Source of the DNA: Piscicola geometra
Lineage: Eukaryota; Annelida; Clitellata; Hirudinida; Piscicolidae
Assembly: GCA_943735955.1 (NCBI GenBank)
Contig: OX030971.1
Location: 3,589,713-3,653,712, forward strand
DNA: 64,000 bases
Reading direction: 5' to 3'
In this document: one piece after another, positions 9,001-16,985 of the stretch
Layout of the letters: every line of letters starts with the position of its first letter
Position numbering within the stretch: position 1 is the first letter of the stretch
Position numbers and translations under genes: made by a program
The notes under the pieces: model-generated
Told to the model about the DNA's origin: nothing
The model's input: the letters and a program-made list of their open reading frames with translations, nothing else
Databases searched by the model: none

Positions 9001-11833
9001 GTTCTATCTTCTTTAGCTGTTCTATCTTCTTCAGCTGTTCTATCTTTTTCAGCTGTTCTATCTTCTTCAGCTGTTCTATCTTCTTCAGCTGTTCTATCTT
9101 CTTCAGCTGTTCTATCTTCTTCAGCTGTTCTACCTTCTCCAGCTGTTCTACCTTCTCCAGCTGTTCCATCTTCTTCAGCTGTTCTATCTTCTCCAGCTGT
9201 TCTACCTTCACCAGCTGTTCTATCTTCTCCAGCTGTTCTACCTTCTCCAGCTGTTCCATCTTCTTCAGCTGTTCTATCTTCTCCAGCTGTTTTACCTTCT
9301 CCAGCTGTTCCATCTTCTTCAGCTGTTCTATCTTCTCCAGCTGTTCTATCTTCTTCAGCTGTTCTATCTTCACCAGCTGTTCTATCTTCTTCAGCTGTTC
9401 TACCTTCACCAGCTGTTCTATTTTCTTCAGCTGTTCTACCTTCACCAGCTGTTCTATCTTCTTCAGCTGTTCTATCTTTTTCAGCTGTTCTATCTTCTTC
9501 AGCTGTTCTATCTTCTTCAGCTGTTCTATCTTCTTCAGCTGTTCTACCTTCACCAGCTGTTCTATCTTCTTCAGCTGTTCTACCTTCTTCAGCTGTTCCA
9601 TCTTTTTCAGCTGTTCTATCTTCTTCAGCTGTTCTATCTTCTTCAGCTGTTCTATCTTCTTCAGCTGTTCTATCTTCTTCAGCTGTTCTATCTTCTTCAG
9701 CTGTTCTACCTTCTCCAGCTGTTCTACCTTCTCCAGCTGTTCCATCTTCTTCAGCTGTTCTATCTTCTCCAGCTGTTCTATCTTCTTCAGCTGTTCTACC
9801 TTCACCAGCTGTTCTATCTTCTCCAGCTGTTCTACCTTCTCCAGCTGTTCCATCTTCTTCAGCTGTTCTATCTTCTCCAGCTGTTTTACCTTCTCCAGCT
9901 GTTCCATCTTCTTCAGCTGTTCTATCTTCTCCAGCTGTTCTATCTTCTTCAGCTGTTCTATCTTCACCAGCTGTTCTATCTTCTTCAGCTGTTCTACCTT
10001 CACCAGCTGTTCTATCTTCTTCAGCTGTTCTACCTTCACCAGCTGTTCTATCTTCTTCAGCTGTTCTATCTTTTTCAGCTGTTCTATCTTCTTCAGCTGT
10101 TCTATCTTCTTCAGCTGTTCTATCTTCTTCAGCTGTTCTACCTTCACCAGCTGTTCTATCTTCTTCAGCTGTTCTACCTTCTTCAGCTGTTCCATCTTTT
10201 TCAGCTGTTCTATCTTCTTCAGCTGTTCCATCTTCTTCAGCTGTTCTATCTTCTTCTGCTGTTCTATCTTCTTCAGCTGTTCTATCTTCTTCAGCTGTTC
10301 TATCTTCTTCAGCTGTTCTATCTTTTTCAGCTGTTCTATCTTCTTCAGCTGTTCTATCTTCTTCAGCTGTTCTATCTTCTTCAGCTGTTCTACCTTCTCC
10401 AGCTGTTCTACCTTCTCCAGCTGTTCCATCTTCTTCAGCTGTTCTATCTTCTCCAGCTGTTCTACCTTCACCAGCTGTTCTATCTTCTCCAGCTGTTCTA
10501 CCTTCTCCAGCTGTTCCATCTTCTTCAGCTGTTCTATCTTCTCCAGCTGTTTTACCTTCTCCAGCTGTTCCATCTTCTTCAGCTGTTCTATCTTCTCCAG
10601 CTGTTCTATCTTCTTCAGCTGTTCTATCTTCACCAGCTGTTCTATCTTCTTCAGCTGTTCTACCTTCACCAGCTGTTCTATTTTCTTCAGCTGTTCTACC
10701 TTCACCAGCTGTTCTATCTTCTTCAGCTGTTCTATCTTTTTCAGCTGTTCTATCTTCTTCAGCTGTTCTATCTTCTTCAGCTGTTCTATCTTCTTCAGCT
10801 GTTCTACCTTCACCAGCTGTTCTATCTTCTTCAGCTGTTCTACCTTCTTCAGCTGTTCCATCTTTTTCAGCTGTTCTATCTTCTTCAGCTGTTCTATCTT
10901 CTTCAGCTGTTCTATCTTCTTCAGCTGTTCTATCTTCTTCAGCTGTTCTATCTTCTTCAGCTGTTCTACCTTCTCCAGCTGTTCTACCTTCTCCAGCTGT
11001 TCCATCTTCTTCAGCTGTTCTATCTTCTCCAGCTGTTCTATCTTCTTCAGCTGTTCTACCTTCACCAGCTGTTCTATCTTCTCCAGCTGTTCTACCTTCT
11101 CCAGCTGTTCCATCTTCTTCAGCTGTTCTATCTTCTCCAGCTGTTTTACCTTCTCCAGCTGTTCCATCTTCTTCAGCTGTTCTATCTTCTCCAGCTGTTC
11201 TATCTTCTTCAGCTGTTCTATCTTCACCAGCTGTTCTATCTTCTTCAGCTGTTCTACCTTCACCAGCTGTTCTATCTTCTTCAGCTGTTCTACCTTCACC
11301 AGCTGTTCTATCTTCTTCAGCTGTTCTATCTTTTTCAGCTGTTCTATCTTCTTCAGCTGTTCTATCTTCTTCAGCTGTTCTATCTTCTTCAGCTGTTCTA
11401 CCTTCACCAGCTGTTCTATCTTCTCCAGCTGTTCTACCTTCTCCAGCTGTTCCATCTTCTTCAGCTGTTCTATCTTCTTCAGCTGTTCTACCTTCTTCAG
11501 CTGTTCCATCTTTTTCAGCTGTTCTATCTTCTTCAGCTGTTCCATCTTTTTCAGCTGTTCTATCTTCTTCAGCTGTTCTATCTTCTTCAGCTGTTCCATG
11601 ATTATTTTTCTCCAGAGAATGACCTGTCTCCTGCCAAAATAAAAAGTGACGAAGAATGCGCTGACGTGTGCCGAAGATTTAGTTGTTACGGTTGCTGGGC
11701 TGCGGAATGGGATAGGAATTGGATGAAAATGGGTGAAAGATGCTGGTTGTACTATGGCAAAAAAGATGGAGAACACCAGAAAACGTTGTACCAACACAGA
11801 CAACCATGTTCATCGACAAAAAAGACTGAATGA
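5946..11833 (+). CDS. Six-cysteine secreted protein (PAN/apple-like), copy 1, two exons
   Basis: Exon 1 is 5946-6003 and exon 2 is 11616-11833, giving 91 residues. Exon 1 encodes a signal peptide (MKCQLAFVLLVCLLQSEAQ) and ends at a perfect donor, AAG|GTGAGT, in phase 1. Exon 2 follows the acceptor TTTTTCTCCAG and stays open to TGA. The mature part has six cysteines spaced C-x3-C-x4-C-x2-C-x15-C-x21-C, with W and Y residues conserved in copy 2. The early cysteines and the C-W-L-Y-Y core resemble a minimal PAN/apple fold; that family call is tentative. The start at 5946 is chosen because it begins the signal peptide. The intron is 5.6 kb against 109 bp in copy 2, because a retrotransposon sits in it. 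There is no frameshift or stop, and both splice sites are intact. Confidence 0.75.
6094..6850 (-). pseudogene. C-terminal domain of the intronic non-LTR ORF
   Basis: Overlapping minus-strand frames cover 6621-6094 and 6790-6500. The end of the domain carries CVCGEEENERHVLLEF, a C-x-C-x7-H pattern like the zinc knuckle found after the RT domain in many non-LTR elements. Upstream are charged helical segments (WRRERGKQDPMEG). At least one frame change separates the two frames. Function in an active element would be template or RNA binding; here it is a relic. Confidence 0.5.
7020..7692 (-). pseudogene. Endonuclease-RT linker and RT N-terminus of the intronic non-LTR element
   Basis: The minus-strand frame 7692-7405 has the charged linker that follows the endonuclease (DWWDVEVEEAVKKRKEW). 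Frame 7333-7058 has FERALKILKLRNAADGGVSG and ELLKSL, matching the 'lk..KA.G.DGi..ellK' block at the start of non-LTR RT domains, and continues with WFNKIVEEGEVPKSWR at about 7070-7020. The sequence then jumps to C-terminal material, so the polymerase active site is lost. Confidence 0.6.
7700..8425 (-). pseudogene. APE-type endonuclease domain of the intronic non-LTR element
   Basis: On the minus strand INIGKQREAVEFIRNNDTD leads into GLCETNL (the LxET catalytic block), then the GGVGFLVKKEL block. These are conserved landmarks of the apurinic-like endonuclease that nicks target DNA in non-LTR retrotransposons. Downstream of 8013 the frame is broken. The reading frame of the upstream coiled-coil repeat would join this frame if one base were gained or lost in the A-run at about 8488. 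Confidence 0.6.
8480..11600 (-). pseudogene. Coiled-coil (EQLKKI)n reading frame of the intronic non-LTR element
   Basis: From the ATG at 11600 the minus strand is open for about 960 residues of the six-residue unit EQLKK(I/V/M), with EQLEK and EQLVK variants, until a TAG at about 8731 (CTG AAG TAG). The same frame continues beyond the stop through EQLKRALIDIRAIELKNVG and a basic linker toward the endonuclease. The charge and hydrophobic pattern would form long helices. In an active ancestor this was probably a short coiled-coil at the N-terminus that has since expanded as a minisatellite. No evidence that this copy is expressed. Confidence 0.5.
8542..11602. repeat. 18-bp minisatellite with 1260-bp higher-order period
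   Basis: About 169 head-to-tail copies of CAGCTGTTCTATCTTCTT and single-base variants. Long segments repeat with a period of 1260 bp (70 units): for example, lines starting at 9121 and 10381 match base for base, and a second internal spacing of 576 bp (32 units) alternates with 684 bp (38 units). Because 18 is a multiple of three, both strands stay open for over 1000 codons. On the minus strand the unit encodes EQLKKI/V/M, and the array begins with ATG GAA CAG CTG at 11600. The plus-strand SSSAVL and SIFFSC readings are by-products. Confidence 0.95.
11616..11833 (+). other. Exon 2 of secreted-protein copy 1
   Basis: This is the second exon of the gene starting at 5946. The acceptor is TTTTTCTCCAG at 11605-11615, and the phase-1 join gives a Glu codon across the junction. 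It encodes SDEECADVCRRFSCYGCW and the rest of the cysteine domain, ending ...SSTKKTE and TGA. The 14 bases between the retrotransposon 5' end and the exon retain the pyrimidine tract, which explains how splicing could survive the insertion. Confidence 0.75.
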
Positions 11834-14317
11834 TTGCAGAACTCTTCAAATGATATTTCGTTTCTCAAATTTATTAAAGTCGTGTTGCTTCAAATTGAGT
11901 AGTTCAACGATAAAATTATTTTCATAAAGTATTATTTTATTCAAACATTGAGTTGACTTAAGTCATCAGATTGCCCCACACCATATTAGTCACAAGTTAT
12001 TCAAATTCCCAAGAAAAAGTACATATTCGATAGAGTCCAAGAGCTTACAAACAACCCCGTAAACATTCTGTCTCGTATGCAGTGCATAGAGAGTTGTTGC
12101 AGAAGCAGTGTTAGTGAGGCACAGCAACCCTGCAGTAGCACATGCCTCCATACACCGGTGTCTGAGCTCAAGCACTGGCAAGCACTCTGCTCGTGTGAAC
12201 AGAGAAAAAGCTTCCCATTTACTGTTATTCACTTTATTTATAAATTAATTTATAGAGTTTAAATTATTTTACTATTTATAATAGTTTGTAAAAAATATTT
12301 TTAAAAAGTTAACTTTAGGGACTCTGCTTGTGGGGTCTTCCAGTGCTTCGATGTGTCTCACAGCCCGTTTCCAAGATGTTGGGAGTTTTCATCGTGGATA
12401 TATACAAATAATAGTAAGGATATTCAACATGGTGTAGAAAAGAAACTTTAGTTTGTACGTTCAGTGTTCAAATCGCAGCTGGGATGGCAGTGAACTCAAA
12501 ATCAATAACGGCTAAAATAAAACAGTTTTTCATTTCGTAAACCTAGAGATTAAAACTCTAAATGTAAATATATCATTGATTTTTATAAGTCAAAAAGCAC
12601 TCAAGTTGAGCAAAATTTTATAAATTGATCGATTGATTCAATAAAAGTTGAAATAATGCATAAACTAAAGAAACTTGAAAAATAGGCTTTTCAATTTGAA
12701 TTTTTTAATTAACATTTCATTTAAATCTTTCATCGTTGCTAACTTTCGTTCCCTTTTAAGATGACATTTTTTATAGTTATGAAAAAATGTAAGATTTTAA
12801 AATTCTATTCATTTAACAATGGTTAGCGTTCTTCTTTGTGAGTGCCTCCCGAGTTCGAATCTTGGTGAGTCCAACTTTTTTTTTAATGTAACAAATATTT
12901 TGTAGAATCGTATATAAATGTAGTAAATAATATTGTTAAACATTTTAATTTACGTTAACTTTCGATTAACGCGTTAATCAATTAACGAACGTTAACATTT
13001 TTAATTCCGTTAAATATTGTAACGCATTTGAACAAAATTAACGCATTGGAATTTCAATTTCGGCCTAATTTTGGTTTCAACCGAAAATGGAATTGCAATT
13101 TTGTTCTAATTTCGGTTTTAGTCGAATTAAAAATATCAGTTTCAGTCGGTCTCTAACAACAAGGACCTCCGTCAGTGACCTCAGCATAAATTCTTTGTTC
13201 ATCCATCTTTTTTTAAGACATAAACTCTCCACCCAGGTGGACGTGAAAGTTTTAACTCTCGAACACCCTTGAAAATTATCATTGGGGGCAGATCTAGCCC
13301 ACTGGCAGTAATGTTTAAAACCACTGTGAAATGTCATTTCTCTGTCTCAGTTGTTCTTACTTAGATAGTTTTATTTTCTTTGACATAAATTGTCTTTCCT
13401 GGTACAATGTAAAAAAAACAGGAGTTTCATCCATATCCAGGGACGCAACCAGCAAAATGCTGGAAGGGGCTCACATTTATTTTTAAAAACTTAATTGTTT
13501 AACCTATTTACCGCCGCTGTTGCGTTTTTGCGACATCAATTTTTATATTTTTTGCTGTTTTAATACAGAGTTTTTTTCACATATTTTGTACAATATATTT
13601 GAAATTTTAATTTCATAAGTTAAATTTCATTTTTTTTATTTTTAATCTTTTATTTCCTGTTCACATTTGAATTTTTTAAAAACAATCTTTCCTCGCATAG
13701 ATAATTGTTCTATTTTTTCATTCAATTTTTGTATTTTTATACAAACTTAGTTTTAATTTCAGGGTAAAAAGATAAATAATACTTGAATTAATTTTTTAAA
13801 TATTTAAAATAACTTGTAAAACGTTTTCAATGCTTTCAAAAATCAATGGTGCGTTTTAGCAACTTAGACGGAATAGGATTTAATATGACTTTTAATAAGC
13901 CATTTGTCATTCATTACAATAGTTATTTCAAAAATTATAAAATTATTCTTTTGATGTTAATGTATTATGAAATTTATAAAATTGAAATTAAAAGTTGAAT
14001 TTTGTAGATTTTTATATTTTGAAAAAAATTCCAAAACGCAAACGCTTCACACTTGAAGCTTTTATTGAAGAAAATATAATTTTTTAACCTCTCATAGATT
14101 GATTATGAAATGTAAAAAAAGTTAAAAAAATACTTCTAATTTCGTGCATTTGATAAAAACAATTATTTAAAAGTGTACGAACATATTAGTATTTTACGGT
14201 ATGTAAAATAGGAAATATTTATTTTGAAAATTAATTTAATATACAAAATTTCATTAATTAAGGCAAAATATTGTTTTCATTCTTAGAACGATGTAATGTC
14301 TACATTCAATTCAGATT
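11834..14317. other. AT-rich intergenic stretch
   Basis: The first 120 bases are homologous to the 3' flank of copy 2. From 11990 to 12230 a GC-richer patch is open on the minus strand for 80 codons (ECLPVLELRHRCMEACATAG) but is not recognised. At 12823-12880 there is a tRNA-like fragment with a box B (GAGTTCGAATCTTGG) and a following run of nine T. At 12950-13020 AACG/TTAACG words repeat irregularly. The remainder, including 13500-14300, is A/T-rich with no gene seen. Confidence 0.5.
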
Positions 14318-14575
14318 AGGGGTTAGGGGTTAGAGTTAAGGGTTAGAGTTAGGAGTTAGGGTTAGAGTCAGGAGTTATGGTTAGAGTTAGGAGTTAGGGT
14401 TAGGGTTAAGGGTTGGAGTTAGGGTTAGGTATTGGAGTTAGGGTTAAGGTTAAAGGTTGGAGTTAGGGTTAGGGTTGGAGTAAGGGTTAGGCTTTAAGGT
14501 TGGAGTTAGGGGCTAAGATTAAGGTAGGGGATAGAATGAGGGGTTATGATTAGGGATCAAGGTTGGGGTTTTGAT
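14318..14575 (+). repeat. Degenerate interstitial TTAGGG-type telomeric repeat
   Basis: About 250 bases of TTAGGG-derived units (GGGTTAGGG, GGAGTTAGGG, GGGTTAGAG, GGGTTAAGG) on the plus strand. Many units carry single changes, so this is an old tract. Its orientation (G-rich strand on plus) is opposite to the CCCTAA tracts at 16658-16793 and 21018-21082. Confidence 0.9.
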
Positions 14576-15080
14576 CGAAAAATGTGTTTAAATAAATAAA
14601 CTATTTTTTTTGCCAAATTATTATAAATATAACAAAAAGATGAATTGTTTCGTCATGAAATTGTCATGGAAAATAACATAAATTGCATGTTTTCTTCAGT
14701 GAAGTTTACAAAAAGTAGTCTTTTTTGTTATTTCCTGTGAAATTTTCACTTGCCTCAAAGTAAGGGTTTATGAAATCTTGTTTCCCATTCATTTCTGTCA
14801 ATTAGTGAAAAAAAGTTGAAAATCGATTTACATTTATTAAAAATTGCCAAAATAAAAAAATTGACATTTTCGGAGCCGAAACGGAACCGAATTCCGGTCT
14901 GAATCTAGTTAAAGTTATAAAAAATACACAGTGGCATGTATTTTTGGCCCACAGTGTACAACCTTATTTTCATACAGATTTCTTTAATTTAAAAGTTAGA
15001 AAATCAATAATCCCATTTCAATTGTAAAAATATGTTTAGGGAAAACGCAAGATGAATTAAAATAACAAACATTAACAATT
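14576..15080. other. AT-rich intergenic stretch
   Basis: No open frame, repeat or structural RNA could be supported. It separates the degenerate TTAGGG tract from the start of the second copy of the duplicated secreted-protein gene. Confidence 0.5.
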
Positions 15081-15141
15081 ATCGATTGATTTTATTTGAA
15101 TTTAATTAAAATAATCGAATTTAAAATTAGTCGCCAAAACA

Positions 15142-15150
15142 GAATAAAAG
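15142..15150 (+). promoter_or_regulatory. Possible TATA-like element of secreted-protein gene copy 2
   Basis: GAATAAAAG, preserved from copy 1 at 5885-5893, 52 bases before the ATG. Positional inference only. Confidence 0.3.
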
Positions 15151-15202
15151 ACTGAGAAGCAATAGTTTCAAACTCTTGTTCGAAAGGCATTCAAACGTTG
15201 CG

Positions 15203-15623
15203 ATGAAGTGTCAGCTCGCTTTTGTTCTCATCGTGTGTCTGCTGCAGTCGGAGGCGCAAGGTGAGTTACATTTGAATCGTCGACTTTTGCGAATAAAAAT
15301 TCTCGATTGCATTCTGCATTGGTTGATGCAAGTTCATCTCGGCGTTTTTTACCCTTTATTTTTCTTCAGACTTGGAAGGCTTTCAAGTGGTGCCTTTCTT
15401 CGCGTCGGAGGGTGGTCTGCTTCTTCCCGAAAAGAAAAGTGAGAAGGAATGCGTCGACGCGTGCCGAAGCTTTAGTTGTTTCGGCTGCTGGGCTGTGGAC
15501 TGGGAAAGGAATTGGAGAGAGAAAGGTGCAAGATGCCGGTTGTACTACGGAGAAAAAAAAGGAAAACACCATAAGACGGTGTACCAATACAGGCAAACAT
15601 GTTTTCCAAAAACAATGTCTTAA
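15203..15623 (+). CDS. Six-cysteine secreted protein (PAN/apple-like), copy 2, two exons
   Basis: Exon 1 is 15203-15260 and exon 2 is 15370-15623, giving 103 residues. The signal peptide MKCQLAFVLIVCLLQSEAQ differs from copy 1 at one residue. The donor is AAG|GTGAGT and the acceptor TTTTTCTTCAG, again in phase 1. Exon 2 starts DLEGFQVVPFFASEGG, is 12 residues longer at its start than copy 1, and contains the same six-cysteine pattern (ECVDACRSFSCFGCW, ARCRLYYGE, YRQTC). The short 109-bp intron is probably the ancestral state. The 5' flank is shared with copy 1, so the two genes are likely co-regulated. Extracellular role unknown. Confidence 0.8.
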
Positions 15624-15750
15624 TGATTGCAGAACTCTTCAAATGATATTTTGTTTCTCAAAAATATTAAACAAATGTTGTTTCAACCTTGAATAGATTT
15701 GTAATTGAAAAGTCAACAATGAATTTAGTTGAGTTTTAAAGTATTATTTT

Positions 15751-16204
15751 ATTCAAGAACTTGAGTTAAATTAAAATCTCTGACATGTCTCACTTTGGGT
15801 GAACAGGTAGCCAAGTGTGTTACCACTCTCGGCTCGAGCAACAATGTCCTAGCTTTGGGTGCAACCGATATACCACAGACGCAAATGAAAATATGCAGCC
15901 TAAGTGGCTCGTTTAGGTTATACGCCACTATAATAAAGCTCAATTTGGCTGGCTGACACGAATTCTTGGTGGATATCCGAAAAAGCCGGATTTCTCAGAA
16001 AATTTACTTTGCGGCTGATTTTCGGCTGCTCATAAATATTCGGCTGAAGTCAATAAGTAAAATGTCGACAATGAAACACTTCGGAACAAATTTTAAACAA
16101 TAAAATAAAGTTTTATATTTTGTCTTAATCATAAACTGATTTTTTATTTACCTGATAGACATTTAAAGTATCAGTTTATAATTGCATGAATAAAACAAAT
16201 GCGA
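15751..16204. other. Intergenic stretch left of the telomeric block
   Basis: No gene seen. The patch 15780-15870 has tRNA-like words (GGTGAACAGGTAGCCAAGTG, GGCTCGAGC) that might belong to a SINE head, but no box pair with correct spacing could be supported. The rest is A/T-rich. Confidence 0.4.
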
Positions 16205-16539
16205 TGTAGTCCATCAGCTTTATAAAAGCCCTCACACTAAGAGGTCACAACTATACAAAAATGAAAATTAACGCCAAAGAAATTTGGCGAAATAAAGAAA
16301 AATACGAAGTGGAAAGAAACACCCCCAAACCCCCAAATAAAGACGAAGGGAAAGAAAAACAAAAAATAAGAGAAAACGAAAAACCGAAAGAAAAAGTGCC
16401 AATAATAATCGAATACACAAAAAATAATGAAGAACTCCTCAAAGACATTACAAAATCAATAAAAGAAATGGAGGACCTAAACATAATCCGAATAAAAGCA
16501 TTCAAAGTAGGGAAATCCCTAATAAGACAATTAATGTGA
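16205..16539 (+). pseudogene. 5'-truncated Penelope-like element, RT C-terminus only
   Basis: The plus-strand frame contains RGHNYTKMKINAKEIW and ends AFKVGKSLIRQLM then TGA. Both ends of this segment match the full element downstream, which has KGHNYTKMKISSK and ends GKSLIRQLM at 20933; the middle is shorter because it lacks the asparagine-rich expansion. Homology begins at about 16205, so this is a 5'-truncated copy that kept only the 3' end. It is followed by about 115 bases of 3' UTR and then CCCTAA repeats. 5' truncation next to telomeric repeats is typical of endonuclease-deficient Penelope-like elements. Confidence 0.75.
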
Positions 16540-16657
16540 CAAAACAACAAATGAAACCACTAACCATAAAAGGATTATATTGAGAATGTTACCGGGCAGA
16601 ACCAAACCATAAACCGGAAAGATTCTGGGAATCAGGAAACTGAATCTCACACAACAA

Positions 16658-16731
16658 CCTAACCCTAACCCTAACCCTAACGCTTTTTTGTGACTAACCA
16701 TCACATTCTACCATACCTAACCCTAACCCTA

Positions 16732-16764
<33 letters not shown>

Positions 16765-16793
16765 CCCTAACCCTAACCCTAACCCTAATCCTA
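16658..16793 (-). repeat. Telomeric repeat tract (CCCTAA)n, between two Penelope-like copies
   Basis: Two runs, 16658-16681 and 16714-16793, separated by about 33 bases of other sequence. The plus strand is C-rich, so if it was once terminal the chromosome end lay to the left. A few units are CCCTAAA or CCTAATC; most are exact, so the tract is younger or better maintained than the one at 14318. Confidence 0.95.
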
Positions 16794-16794
16794 A

Positions 16795-16985
16795 CACGAC
16801 CAGTGTAGAATGATCTCCAAACTCTAACTTTAAAAATTAACTTTAAATAAAGACACCTTACCTGTGACCCTAACACGGCCAGTAAAGAATGATCTTTTAA
16901 TTATAATTTTAAATGAAGACACCATACCTGTGACCCTAACACGGCCAGTAGAGAGTGATCTTTCAACTCTAACTCTTAAAATTAA
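16795..16985 (+). repeat. Tandem 66-79 bp repeats in the 5' region of the Penelope-like element
   Basis: Three imperfect copies beginning CACGACCAGT at 16795, CACGGCCAGT at 16874 and CACGGCCAGT at 16940. Each contains GAATGATC or GAGTGATC, a TAAATGAAGACACC-like word and TGACCCTAA. The repeats lie between the telomeric tract and the coding part of ORF1. Penelope-like elements commonly have such 5' repeats; a promoter role is possible but not shown. Confidence 0.8.

Larger units (their letters stand above)
6042..11602 (-). mobile_element. Antisense non-LTR retrotransposon inside the copy 1 intron, internally deleted
   Basis: Read on the minus strand the element starts at about 11602, 14 bases from the exon 2 acceptor of the host gene. 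It runs through a coiled-coil repeat ORF (11600 to about 8480), an APE-type endonuclease (about 8420-7700), a linker (7692-7405), the start of the RT domain (7333-7020) and a C-terminal domain with a zinc-knuckle-like motif (to 6094). It ends in AATAAAG plus a short ACT tail at 6042-6060. The catalytic core of the RT (motifs A to D) is missing between about 7010 and 6850, and several stops and frame changes are present, so it is dead. Its left boundary is fixed by comparison with the intron of copy 2. Confidence 0.7.

Noticed and set aside
8353..11642. Plus-strand open frames of over 1000 codons (SSSAVL and SIFFSC repeats)
   Set aside because: They are frame by-products of the 18-bp minisatellite; the minus-strand EQLKKI frame connects to an endonuclease, the plus-strand ones connect to nothing.
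12823..12880. tRNA gene
   Set aside because: A box B-like TTCGAATC and a T-run are present, but no acceptor stem pairs with the 5' side; at best a SINE head or tRNA relic.
16541..16660. Hammerhead ribozyme, as known from some Penelope-like elements
   Set aside because: No CTGATGA core paired with a GAAA core was found in the UTRs of either copy.
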